Shown here: positions 1 through 8,208 of the stretch, piece by piece
Numbering within the stretch: position 1 is the first letter of the stretch
How the letters are laid out: every line of letters starts with the position of its first letter
DNA from: JAKZSU01 sp047517485
Lineage (GTDB): Bacteria > Pseudomonadota > Alphaproteobacteria > UBA7887
Reading direction: 5' to 3'
Assembly: GCA_047517485.1 (NCBI GenBank)
Contig: JAKZSU010000197.1
Coordinates: 1-13,918 of the forward strand
Length of the DNA: 13,918 bases
Notes under the pieces: model-generated
Told to the model about the DNA's origin: nothing
Database searches by the model: none
Seen by the model: only the letters and a program-made list of their open reading frames with translations
Translations under genes and position numbers: made by a program

Positions 1-95
1 GCACACGCCGTCTCCGACACGAACCACGCGTCGAATTCAGTCAGGGTGCGCGGGTAGTCGACCCCGCCTTCGGGATGGGATGCCGGGTTCGCCAT
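1..95 (-). CDS. IS1595-family transposase, N-terminal fragment (runs off the window)
   Basis: An open frame begins at the ATG complementary to 93-95 and runs off the left edge after 31 codons. The product contains HPEGGVDYPRTLTEFDAW, which I recognise from memory as the start of IS1595-like transposases, where a short leader precedes a 'DYP-TL-EF--WF' block and then a zinc-ribbon. These enzymes are DDE-type and move their insertion sequence by cut or copy chemistry. Only the N-terminal block is present, so neither the zinc-binding cysteines nor the catalytic triad can be checked. No convincing Shine-Dalgarno sequence precedes the ATG. Whether the element is complete outside the window cannot be told. 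Confidence 0.7.
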   Translation of the reverse strand, partial: MANPASHPEGGVDYPRTLTEFDAWFVSETAC

Positions 96-135
96 CCCAA
101 CATATTGACATCACGAGAGCGAAGTGGATACCCTA
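1..135 (-). mobile_element. end of an IS1595-like insertion sequence
   Basis: The transposase fragment is preceded by a short non-coding lead (96 to about 135) and then by the U-tract of the rpoH terminator. The element's end is probably near the GGGTATCCAC read on the minus strand from 133, but the inverted repeat cannot be confirmed because the other end is missing. The element would have landed just beyond the rpoH terminator, leaving rpoH intact. Confidence 0.5.
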
Positions 136-140
136 TTTCC

Positions 141-184
141 AAAAATAAAAAGGGCCGCGGCGGACGATAGTCCAGCGCGGCCCT
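141..184 (-). terminator. rho-independent terminator of rpoH
   Basis: Read on the minus strand, the arms AGGGCCGCG (176-184) and CGCGGCCCT (151-159) pair perfectly over 9 bp. Inside them GGAC and GTCC pair around a GATA/TATC tetraloop. The stem is followed at once by TTTTTATTTTT (about 150 down to 141). This is a textbook intrinsic terminator for minus-strand transcription, 66 bases past the rpoH stop. Confidence 0.9.
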
Positions 185-231
185 AGAGTTTTTCCGGGTC
201 AAACTGTTTCAAATAAGCCCGGAAAGACTCT
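185..231 (-). repeat. second hairpin in the rpoH 3' untranslated region
   Basis: The arms 185-198 and 218-231 are 14 bases each and complementary except at one position, around a 19-base loop. The hairpin directly abuts the terminator stem at 184/185. The 3' UTR of rpoH therefore folds as two consecutive stem-loops ending in a U-tract. It may protect the mRNA 3' end or be released as a small RNA; the sequence alone cannot decide. Confidence 0.7.
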
Positions 232-250
232 AAAGCACCAAATCCTCCGG

Positions 251-1132
251 TTATGCGGCCGGTACCGCGGTCGCGTCGTTGTTCTGTCGGGTCACCGAGG
301 CGCGCAGCTTTTGCAGCGCCTTGTGCTCGATCTGACGAACGCGTTCCTTGCTGATTCCGAGTTTCTTGCCGAGTTCCTCGAGAGTCACCGAGTCGTCGCG
401 CAGGCGCCGCTCGTGAATGATCGTCCGCTCACGGTCGGTGAGTTCCTCCAGCGCCGAGGCGAGCCACTTCGAACGTGTCCGGCCATCGTGGCTGCCTTGG
501 ATCTCTTCCTCCGGGGTCGGCCGATCGTCGGACATGAAGTCCTGCCACTCGTCCTCGCTGGCCTCGCTGACCGCCGCGTTGAGAGACTGATCGCTGCCCG
601 ACAACCGCATCTCCATATCCTCGATATCGGTGATACGGACGCGCAGCTCGTCGGCGATCTTGTCCTTGGCATTGCCGCTCAGCCAACCGTCCACTTCATC
701 GGCGTGTTTGGCCCGCATGCGGCGGAGGTTGAAGAACAGGGATTTTTGCGCGGCGGTCGTGCCGGTGCGGACGATCGACCAGTTGCGCAGTACGAAGTCC
801 TGCATGGCGGAGCGAATCCACCAGGCCGCGTATGTCGAAAACCGAACCTCGCGCTCGGGCTCGAAACGCGCGGCGGCTTGAAGCAGTCCAATATTGCCTT
901 CCTGAACGAGGTCGCTCATCGGCAGGCCGTAATTTCTGAAACGGGACGCCAGTTTGATCACCAGCCGCCCATAGGCATTAACCAATTCGTGCAATGCGTC
1001 TTCGTCTTGATCGTCGCGCCACCGCTTGGCCAGCTCGAATTCGCGCTCGCGCGTAAGCAGAGCCGCTTTCATTGATCGATTTATATAACGCCGGTTCGCT
1101 TTCTGCGTCTGCGGCGTATCCACATAGGCCAT
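251..1132 (-). CDS. rpoH: RNA polymerase sigma-32 factor RpoH
   Basis: Heat-shock sigma factor, 293 aa from the start chosen here. It directs RNA polymerase to heat-shock promoters. Visible in order: region 2.2 (DLVQEGNIGLLQAA, about 74-87), region 2.4 (YAAWWIRSAMQDFVLRNW, about 101-118), the RpoH box QKSLFFNLR (129-137) that distinguishes RpoH from other group sigmas, and a region 4.2 helix-turn-helix (GISKERVRQIEHKALQKLR, about 259-277). The frame stays open ten codons upstream to a TTG at 1162, but GGAGG at 1141-1145 sits 8 bases before the ATG at 1132, so that ATG is preferred. Two hairpins and a strong terminator follow the gene. A perfect CRP-type palindrome lies about 84 bases upstream. 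Many alphaproteobacteria carry more than one rpoH; which paralogue this is cannot be told. Confidence 0.96.
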   Translation of the reverse strand: MAYVDTPQTQKANRRYINRSMKAALLTREREFELAKRWRDDQDEDALHELVNAYGRLVIKLASRFRNYGLPMSDLVQEGNIGLLQAAARFEPEREVRFSTYAAWWIRSAMQDFVLRNWSIVRTGTTAAQKSLFFNLRRMRAKHADEVDGWLSGNAKDKIADELRVRITDIEDMEMRLSGSDQSLNAAVSEASEDEWQDFMSDDRPTPEEEIQGSHDGRTRSKWLASALEELTDRERTIIHERRLRDDSVTLEELGKKLGISKERVRQIEHKALQKLRASVTRQNNDATAVPAA

Positions 1133-1140
1133 TGTCGCAC

Positions 1141-1145
1141 CCTCC
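1141..1145 (-). promoter_or_regulatory. Shine-Dalgarno that sets the rpoH start
   Basis: The minus strand reads GGAGG followed by 8 bases and ATG (1132). This favours the downstream ATG over the TTG at 1162 and the ATG at 1147, neither of which has a comparable signal. Confidence 0.75.
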
Positions 1146-1162
1146 ATAATTTTCTTAGTCAA

Positions 1163-1634
1163 ATGTTAACCTGCCGACTAACAAGCAGGATCCGTTTATG
1201 TTGTTGTTCGGACGGTGTGAAGTAAATCACAGACAAGAACCCAGTGTCTAGATAATAAACATTGTTTAATATTCCGATTAATACGAATTTCAGTCACTTT
1301 TATTTATGAAGTTTCGAAAATGTCGGTAAACTTTTACGAAATTCTACATATAGTCAGCAAAAAAATTCACTATTATTAACGCGGGCACGTTCTGGGGCGT
1401 CGCTGACCGGTGGTGACATACCCTGGTATCGCGGGAACGCGGCGGCGGCCGGCGGTCGTATCGCTCTGTCAATAATCGCAAGCGGCGTCGGCATGTCCCC
1501 AAGGCCGCCGCCGCGACGGACTCGGGGGCCGCACGCCAGTACCCGTTCGTAGCGGCGGGATTGGCGCCGTGATCGGGGCAATTTGCTCGTGGAAAGAGAC
1601 CTCGGCTCGACCGCAATGCACACGAATTTTTTGC
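1163..1634. other. gene-free rpoH upstream region, AT-rich half and GC-rich half
   Basis: I see no convincing gene here. Bases 1163 to about 1380 are markedly AT-rich compared with the rest of the window and surely contain the rpoH promoter or promoters; a TATTAT on the minus strand at about 1250-1255 is one -10 candidate without a good -35. Bases about 1381-1634 are GC-rich. They hold minus-strand open frames of 90-108 codons with low-complexity Arg/Pro/Ala products and no recognisable domain, which I take as chance. No clear terminator for the upstream phosphatase-like gene was found. Confidence 0.6.
1216..1231. promoter_or_regulatory. CRP-type binding site upstream of rpoH
   Basis: TGTGA-AGTAAA-TCACA matches the 5-6-5 CRP consensus (TGTGA-N6-TCACA) at all ten conserved positions. 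Its centre is about 91 bases upstream of the preferred rpoH start codon. I could not place the -10 box well enough to say whether the site would activate or repress. The match is seen directly; binding is inferred. Confidence 0.6.
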
Positions 1635-2441
1635 TTAGACTTCGATCACTTCGATTATATCGCCACTGGAATCGAGACATGCGGCGGCTAAATTGCCGCC
1701 GTGACCGCAGCCGGCGTCGATCGTCGCGGCGACCGAACCGACGGTAATTCCGCCGTGATCGGCGTCGTGACCACGCACGATTCGGACAAATCCCTCATAG
1801 GGTTCGGCGATGTCGTCGAAGCGCCCGGCGCCCCACCAGAAACTATCGGCTTGCGCGGACAGTGGGCGGGCAGTGTCGACGCCAGCATGAACCAACAGGA
1901 TATTGCCGGTCTCGGTCAGCGCGGCGCGGCGTACACTCGCCAGAAGCGCTTCATGGCCGGCGTGCGCGCGGACGGATTCGCGCAGCACCAGCGACCACCT
2001 GGCCAGCGCCAGGGGCCCCTCGCGGCAGCGCATGCGCGCGACGTCGGCGCTCAGTCCATAGGCTTGCATGGTCGCGCCGACGCCCTGGGCGAGCACCCAT
2101 TCGAGAATTTGCGCCGGATCCTGCGCGATTTGAATTTGGGTGAGTTTCTGCCACATTTCTTCCTGGCTTCCGCGCAGGAAGACAATGTCGTTCTCGAACA
2201 GGCTGAAGCGGGCCATGAGAGCGCGACGAAACATCAGGATTTCGTCGACTGTTTCGATAATGGCCGGCCCGCGGCCAAGGAAATTGCCGAGATAGACCAG
2301 CCGATCGCCGGTTTCGAACCGGGTCTCGATTTTCCCGTGGAGCGCGGCCAGTTTCTCGCATTCACCATGGATGGCGCCCACCGCCCAAACGCGGCGTGCA
2401 CCCTCAATGAGTCCGAATCTCACACGATTTTCGTTAACCAC
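1635..2441 (-). CDS. metallophosphoesterase-fold protein (PPP-like) with degenerate metal site; likely pseudophosphatase
   Basis: 268 aa. It has the layout of bacterial serine/threonine (PPP/calcineurin-like) phosphatases, but the active-site motifs are altered. The canonical GDxHG is GAIHGE (22-27, Asp to Ala). GDxxDRG is GNFLGRG (52-58, both Asp lost). GNHE is GSQE (91-94, Asn and His lost). The later histidines survive in VHAGV (His185) and RGHD (His225), and the C-terminal IDAGCGHGGNLAA block (241-253) keeps the family shape. The frame is intact, so the protein is made but probably cannot bind the two metals and hydrolyse phosphate. The start is a GTG at 2441: an in-frame stop lies three codons upstream, and GGGGTG gives a plausible ribosome site. 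It follows carD on the same strand after 138 bases. A role in binding phosphorylated or signalling partners is possible but not shown. Confidence 0.75.
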   Translation of the reverse strand: MVNENRVRFGLIEGARRVWAVGAIHGECEKLAALHGKIETRFETGDRLVYLGNFLGRGPAIIETVDEILMFRRALMARFSLFENDIVFLRGSQEEMWQKLTQIQIAQDPAQILEWVLAQGVGATMQAYGLSADVARMRCREGPLALARWSLVLRESVRAHAGHEALLASVRRAALTETGNILLVHAGVDTARPLSAQADSFWWGAGRFDDIAEPYEGFVRIVRGHDADHGGITVGSVAATIDAGCGHGGNLAAACLDSSGDIIEVIEV

Positions 2442-2537
2442 CAGCGATCACCCCGAACCGCCGTGGGTATCAGGATGCGCCACGCCGGGTGTACTCGAAT
2501 GGCCCGATCGCCCCGATCCGGGTCCTTGGCGAGATGC

Positions 2538-2567
2538 GGCCCGCCGATGTTTCAGCACCGGCGGGCC
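2538..2567 (-). terminator. GC-rich hairpin after carD (possible terminator or attenuator)
   Basis: GGCCCGCCG (2538-2546) and CGGCGGGCC (2559-2567) pair perfectly, with two more pairs inside. The hairpin begins 12 bases after the carD stop. No U-tract follows on the minus strand, so termination may be partial or Rho-dependent and could lower expression of the phosphatase-like gene downstream. Confidence 0.5.
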
Positions 2568-2579
2568 ACGTCGATTGGT

Positions 2580-3080
2580 TTATGCGGCTTCTTTGAGAAC
2601 TTCCTCGAGTCGCTTGGTGGCGTCACTTTGGCCAATTTTCTCGACCGCCGCGTATTCTCGCGCCAATCGGTCGAGCGCCGCCTCGTACAATTGTCGTTCG
2701 CTATACGATTGCTCGGGTTGGTCTTCGGCGCGGTGAAGATCACGCAACACCTCGGCGATCGAGACCGGATCTCCCGAATTCAGCTTGGCCTCGTATTCCT
2801 GGGCACGACGGCTCCACATCGTGCGCTTGACGCGGGCGCGGCCTTTCAAGGTCACGACAGCCTTGCCCATTTCGTCGCGCGTGCTCACGCGACGCATGCC
2901 CGAGGATGCCGCTTTGTTTACCGGGACCCGCAGGATCATTTTCTCTTTCTTGAAATCGACCACGTAAAGCCGGAGTTCGGTACCGCCGAATTCCCTGGTC
3001 TCGACGTCGGTGATTTCACCCAGTCCGTGGCACGGGTAAACCACCAGATCTCCCGATTTGAAGTCGTTCTTCTTCGCCAT
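2580..3080 (-). CDS. carD: CarD/CdnL-family transcriptional regulator
   Basis: 166 aa. CarD proteins bind the RNA polymerase beta subunit and stabilise the open complex, especially at rRNA and growth-related promoters. The N-terminal RNA-polymerase interaction domain is clear (about 8-65: DLVVYPCHGLGEITDVE, then LYVVDFKKEKMILRVPV). The C-terminal helical DNA-contacting part includes the conserved Trp at about 89 (RTMWSRRAQEYEAKL). The length is normal for the family. The start ATG at 3080 is preceded by a modest GGAA. A GC-rich hairpin follows. Upstream lies an unusually long gene-free stretch with a CRP-like site, so carD may have a long leader or several promoters. Its position beside rpoH and fdxA is, as I recall, common in Rhodospirillales. 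Confidence 0.93.
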   Translation of the reverse strand: MAKKNDFKSGDLVVYPCHGLGEITDVETREFGGTELRLYVVDFKKEKMILRVPVNKAASSGMRRVSTRDEMGKAVVTLKGRARVKRTMWSRRAQEYEAKLNSGDPVSIAEVLRDLHRAEDQPEQSYSERQLYEAALDRLAREYAAVEKIGQSDATKRLEEVLKEAA

Positions 3081-3627
3081 GCTCTATTCCGACCTTAAGT
3101 TTCTGCCATTCCATTTGTTGCCTCTAACGCCGCCGGTCCAAAACCAGCGTGTGATGTCGATAGGCGACCACGAATTTTCACGTTCAGCGCAATCGCAAAA
3201 CGCGCATACATTCCCGACTCTAATTATTCAGTTCCCCGCGCCGCGCAGTGCGAGCCAGTGAACTCCTCGACTGACTTATCGCGTGTCCAGGAGCTAGAAC
3301 CCCACTCCGTACTCGAACCGACGCGCCCCCTTATGTCACGTACTTACCGCGACAATGATGTTCGCGCCACAATCATCCAGCCGCACTTATCGTCCACGGC
3401 GGTGGGCCGCTGACGACCGATGGGCGACTTTAGAACCGCAAAACTTTCAGCTGATGGGTGAAATGTATCACAAAATTGTCGAAAATGACAGGCTGAAACC
3501 CGATTACTCGCCGACGAACGGTGAAAATTGGGCCCGGAATGCGCATGTCCGGGATGTGCGCCGCGCATGGGTCGCACCCAAAAACGCCCGAACTCGTTCA
3601 CCGTACCGCCACCGGCGGCAAGACGGA
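3081..3627. other. 547-base gene-free region upstream of carD and downstream of fdxA
   Basis: No convincing gene was found on either strand. Minus-strand frames of 66-85 codons have no recognisable domain. A small GC stem (3606-3618, CCGCC-ACC-GGCGG) lies 10 bases after the fdxA stop but lacks a U-tract. The region holds a CRP-like palindrome with a candidate -10 box downstream. It is less GC-rich than the genes and is most likely a promoter/leader for carD, or the site of an unrecognised small RNA. Confidence 0.5.
3429..3472 (-). promoter_or_regulatory. CRP-like site with candidate -10 box, minus-strand promoter
   Basis: On the minus strand TGTGA-TACATT-TCACC (3472-3457) matches the CRP consensus at 9 of 10 positions. 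TCTAAA (3434-3429) stands where a -10 box of a class II CRP-activated promoter would be, putting the site centre about 42 bases upstream of the predicted start. The transcript would lead into carD, whose start codon is about 340 bases further on. Confidence 0.4.
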
Positions 3628-3969
3628 TCAGCTATCGCCCTCGCCGGGGTTGGCGCTGAAGAACTTCTCGAACTTGCCCGCTTCACCCTTGTGAGCGTCG
3701 GCATCGGATGGGGCGTCGCGCTTACGGGTTATGTTGGGCCATTTCTCGGCGTATTCGGTGTTGACCTCCAGCCACTTGGCGAGATCGCCCTCGCTGTCGG
3801 GAAGGATCGCCTCGGCCGGGCACTCCGGTTCGCAAACGCCGCAATCGATGCATTCGTCAGGGTGGATGACGAGCATGTTCTCGCCTTCATAGAAACAATC
3901 GACCGGACAGACTTCGACACAGTCCATGTATTTGCATTTGATGCAGGCTTCGGTGACCAAGTACGTCAT
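3628..3969 (-). CDS. fdxA: FdxA-type 7Fe-8S ferredoxin
   Basis: 113 aa. Low-potential electron carrier with one [3Fe-4S] and one [4Fe-4S] cluster, as in Azotobacter ferredoxin I. The ligands line up with that protein: Cys9, Cys17 and Cys50 for the [3Fe-4S] cluster, and Cys21, Cys40, Cys43 and Cys46 for the [4Fe-4S] cluster (CVEVCPVDC and CIDCGVCEPECP). A C-terminal extension rich in charged residues follows (about 60-113), as usual in this subfamily. The frame is open 14 codons further upstream, but those codons encode an Arg-rich stretch, and GGAGGAGA at 3979-3986 lies 9 bases before the ATG at 3969, so the shorter start is right. The physiological partner is not visible. It sits between a TerB-like gene and carD on the same strand. 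Confidence 0.95.
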   Translation of the reverse strand: MTYLVTEACIKCKYMDCVEVCPVDCFYEGENMLVIHPDECIDCGVCEPECPAEAILPDSEGDLAKWLEVNTEYAEKWPNITRKRDAPSDADAHKGEAGKFEKFFSANPGEGDS

Positions 3970-3978
3970 CGATTTTCG

Positions 3979-3986
3979 TCTCCTCC
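3979..3986 (-). promoter_or_regulatory. strong Shine-Dalgarno deciding the fdxA start
   Basis: GGAGGAGA on the minus strand, 9 bases from the ATG at 3969. It places the start 14 codons inside the longest open frame. Confidence 0.8.
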
Positions 3987-4077
3987 GGAAAATTCGGCGA
4001 TGTCGCGGCAAGCGCGTCGCATCGAATGTTCACATCCTTCCACGTTTACGTCCGGGATCATTGATACCCCAGCCGCC

Positions 4078-4539
4078 TCATTCGAGGCCCAACCGTTCGC
4101 GGACCTTGTTGCGGGCCAAACCTCGATCACGGTCCGTGACATAAATCAGTCCGGCGATCCGACGCAACAGATTCTCTTCGAAGTCATGCACGATGCCGTC
4201 CGCATACGCAACTTCCCACAACATTTCCATCAGCTCCACCCGTTGTTCCGGGCTAAAATGGTCGTTGATGGACTTGGTGAAGCCAAACAATTGGATCGAG
4301 GCGTCGACCGCTTGCTCCGCCTCTACGACGAGCGCCTGCGCGGCCGCCGGATCGAGCGCGAAGCGGGCGCCGATCAGGCGCGTGATGGTCGTGCGCTCGG
4401 CCTCGTCGAAAGTCTCGTCCATGACCGCGGTCTCGACCAGCAGCGCGGTCGCGGCCAGCGCCATCTCGTCGCTCCCGTCCGACGGGATCTCCGGCTTATC
4501 CTCAAGCCGGCGAAAAAAAGCACTCAATCGATTAAGCAT
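4078..4539 (-). CDS. TerB-like (tellurite-resistance/DjlA-type helical) protein
   Basis: 153 aa, all-helical and cytoplasmic, with no signal peptide or membrane segment. It matches the COG4103-like TerB family: an N-terminal helix, then two acidic repeats, MDETFDEAER (about 40-49) and ADGIVHDFEENLLRRIAGLI (about 113-132), each typical of the TerB metal-binding halves. The middle HFSPEQRVELMEMLWEVAYAD block is also characteristic. Members of this COG are widespread conserved proteins of unknown role; despite the family name there is no ter operon here, so tellurite resistance should not be inferred. It is divergent from the DUF938 gene with a 57-base shared spacer and lies 108 bases upstream of fdxA on the same strand. 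Confidence 0.82.
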   Translation of the reverse strand: MLNRLSAFFRRLEDKPEIPSDGSDEMALAATALLVETAVMDETFDEAERTTITRLIGARFALDPAAAQALVVEAEQAVDASIQLFGFTKSINDHFSPEQRVELMEMLWEVAYADGIVHDFEENLLRRIAGLIYVTDRDRGLARNKVRERLGLE

Positions 4540-4596
4540 GGCGCTTGCCTATCATAGCGGTCGCGGTCTCGGCAACGCTCGAGTCGGTCGATCGCG

Positions 4597-5352
4597 ATGA
4601 CCGGCGCGGGCAATATGGCGAGCGCCATCGACGCGCCGGCGACGTGGCGCAATCGCGCGGCAATTCTCGCGGTTCTCGAGCGTGTGTTGCCGAACTCCGG
4701 CTTAATACTGGAAGTGGCGAGCGGCACCGGGCAGCACGCGGCGTTTCTCGCGCCCCGCCTGGCGCCACGCGACTGGCAGCCGAGCGACGTCGACGCCTCG
4801 CTGTTCGCCAGTATCGTCGCGTGGTCGGGGCAGGCTGGTGACGAAAACGCCTGGGCGCCAAGACCGCCAATCGTCGTCGACGCCATGGCCGCTGAGTGGC
4901 CAATCGATCATGCCGACGCCATCGTGTGCATCAATATGATCCATATCGCGCCGCCGGCCGCCGCCACCGGCTTGCTGGCTGGCGCCGGCCGACTCCTGCC
5001 GGCCGGCGGCGTCTTGTATCTTTACGGCCCGTTCATGCGAGGCGGCGTTCACAGCGCGCCGAGCAATCGCGATTTCGACTTGTCCTTGCGGCGTCAGGAC
5101 AGCCGGTGGGGGGTGCGCGATCTCGACCATATTGCCGCCGAGGCGGGCGATCATGGTCTCGAACTCCAGGAGATAGTCGACATGCCCGCCAACAATCTGT
5201 CGGTGATCTTTAGAGCAGGTCAACGGTCGTCGCGTAGCCGGTCGAGTGCGCGTCGATCGGCCTTGGTGGGGCGGCCGCTGCCCGAGTCTCGCGGCGCGAT
5301 GTCCTCGGGCGGTCGGCGCTTCGGCGGTGGCGGCGGCGACAAGTCTTCGTAG
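4597..5352 (+). CDS. DUF938 (UPF0585) SAM-dependent methyltransferase-like protein with antisense-derived C-terminal tail
   Basis: 251 aa. The fold is a class I methyltransferase: SAM-binding glycine motif LEVASGTGQH (38-47), QPSDVD acidic end of strand 2 (61-66), INMIHIAP (112-119), and the DUF938 signature LYLYGPFMRGGVHSAPSN (140-157) followed by WGVRDLDHIAAEAG. The substrate of the family is unknown. The recognisable domain ends near residue 206 (NNLSVIFRA), where relatives normally stop. The remaining 45 residues, Ser/Arg/Gly-rich, are encoded entirely by the complement of the S4 protein gene, with which the CDS overlaps by 133 bases tail to tail. The original stop was probably lost. An alternative start is the ATG at 4615; neither has a strong ribosome site. 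It is divergent from the TerB-like gene. Confidence 0.85.
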   Translation: MTGAGNMASAIDAPATWRNRAAILAVLERVLPNSGLILEVASGTGQHAAFLAPRLAPRDWQPSDVDASLFASIVAWSGQAGDENAWAPRPPIVVDAMAAEWPIDHADAIVCINMIHIAPPAAATGLLAGAGRLLPAGGVLYLYGPFMRGGVHSAPSNRDFDLSLRRQDSRWGVRDLDHIAAEAGDHGLELQEIVDMPANNLSVIFRAGQRSSRSRSSARRSALVGRPLPESRGAMSSGGRRFGGGGGDKSS

Positions 5353-5630
5353 AGGGTCCGTGCCTCGCTCGCCGGACCGCGGCGGCTGGCCAGCGCGGTT
5401 ACCCGGACCACGCGAATACGATCGGCTTGCGGGAAGGTCAGTACGTCGCCCGGGCGTACCGACGCGCTCGATTTGCCGACGATTTTGCTGTTAATCCGCA
5501 CCTTGCTGCCGCCACACAGCTTGGTCGCCAACGAGCGGGTTTTGAAAAAGCGGGCAAACCAAAGCCATTTGTCGATGCGGATCGCCGGTTGGTCGGGCTC
5601 GCCGTTCTGCGATGGCGTCGGGTCGGTCAC
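5220..5630 (-). CDS. S4-domain RNA-binding protein, HslR/Hsp15-like
   Basis: 136 aa. Hsp15-type proteins bind the 50S subunit carrying a stalled nascent chain and help recycle it. The S4 domain spans about residues 18-62 (RIDKWLWFARFFKTRSLATK at 18-37, then SKVRINSKIVGKSS and GDVLTF). The C-terminal GRPTKADRRALDRLR (about 119-133) is the conserved tail of the alphaproteobacterial family; a Pro run precedes it. The frame is open far upstream into the helicase gene, but that part is not family-like. The GTG at 5630, 10 bases after the helicase stop, yields a normal N-terminus and fits translation in one operon (hisS, helicase, this gene). The 3' 133 bases are also read by the convergent methyltransferase gene. 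Confidence 0.88.
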   Translation of the reverse strand: MTDPTPSQNGEPDQPAIRIDKWLWFARFFKTRSLATKLCGGSKVRINSKIVGKSSASVRPGDVLTFPQADRIRVVRVTALASRRGPASEARTLYEDLSPPPPPKRRPPEDIAPRDSGSGRPTKADRRALDRLRDDR

Positions 5631-5640
5631 GCGGTCCGGC

Positions 5641-8160
<2,520 letters not shown>

Positions 8161-8208
8161 TGGTCGAAGGATCGTCGATTAGTGGGGCGGAATCAAGAGG
8201 GCGGCCGG

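Noticed and set aside
311..1075. Plus-strand open frame of 254 codons
   Set aside because: Antisense to rpoH, which has every expected sigma-factor motif.
1354..1680. Minus-strand 108-codon frame after the phosphatase-like gene
   Set aside because: Low-complexity Arg/Ser/Pro product, partly overlapping the phosphatase-like gene's end in another frame, with no ribosome site.
1701..3098. Plus-strand open frame of 465 codons
   Set aside because: It lies antisense to the phosphatase-like gene and carD, has no recognisable domain, and its composition is that of the complement of high-GC coding DNA.
4078..4539. Tellurite-resistance function for the TerB-like protein
   Set aside because: No other ter genes are nearby, and stand-alone family members have no shown link to tellurite.
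3355..4557. Plus-strand open frame of 400 codons over the carD-fdxA gap, fdxA and the TerB-like gene
   Set aside because: It covers two well-supported minus-strand genes and has no domain. The part over the gap alone gives no reason to call a gene.
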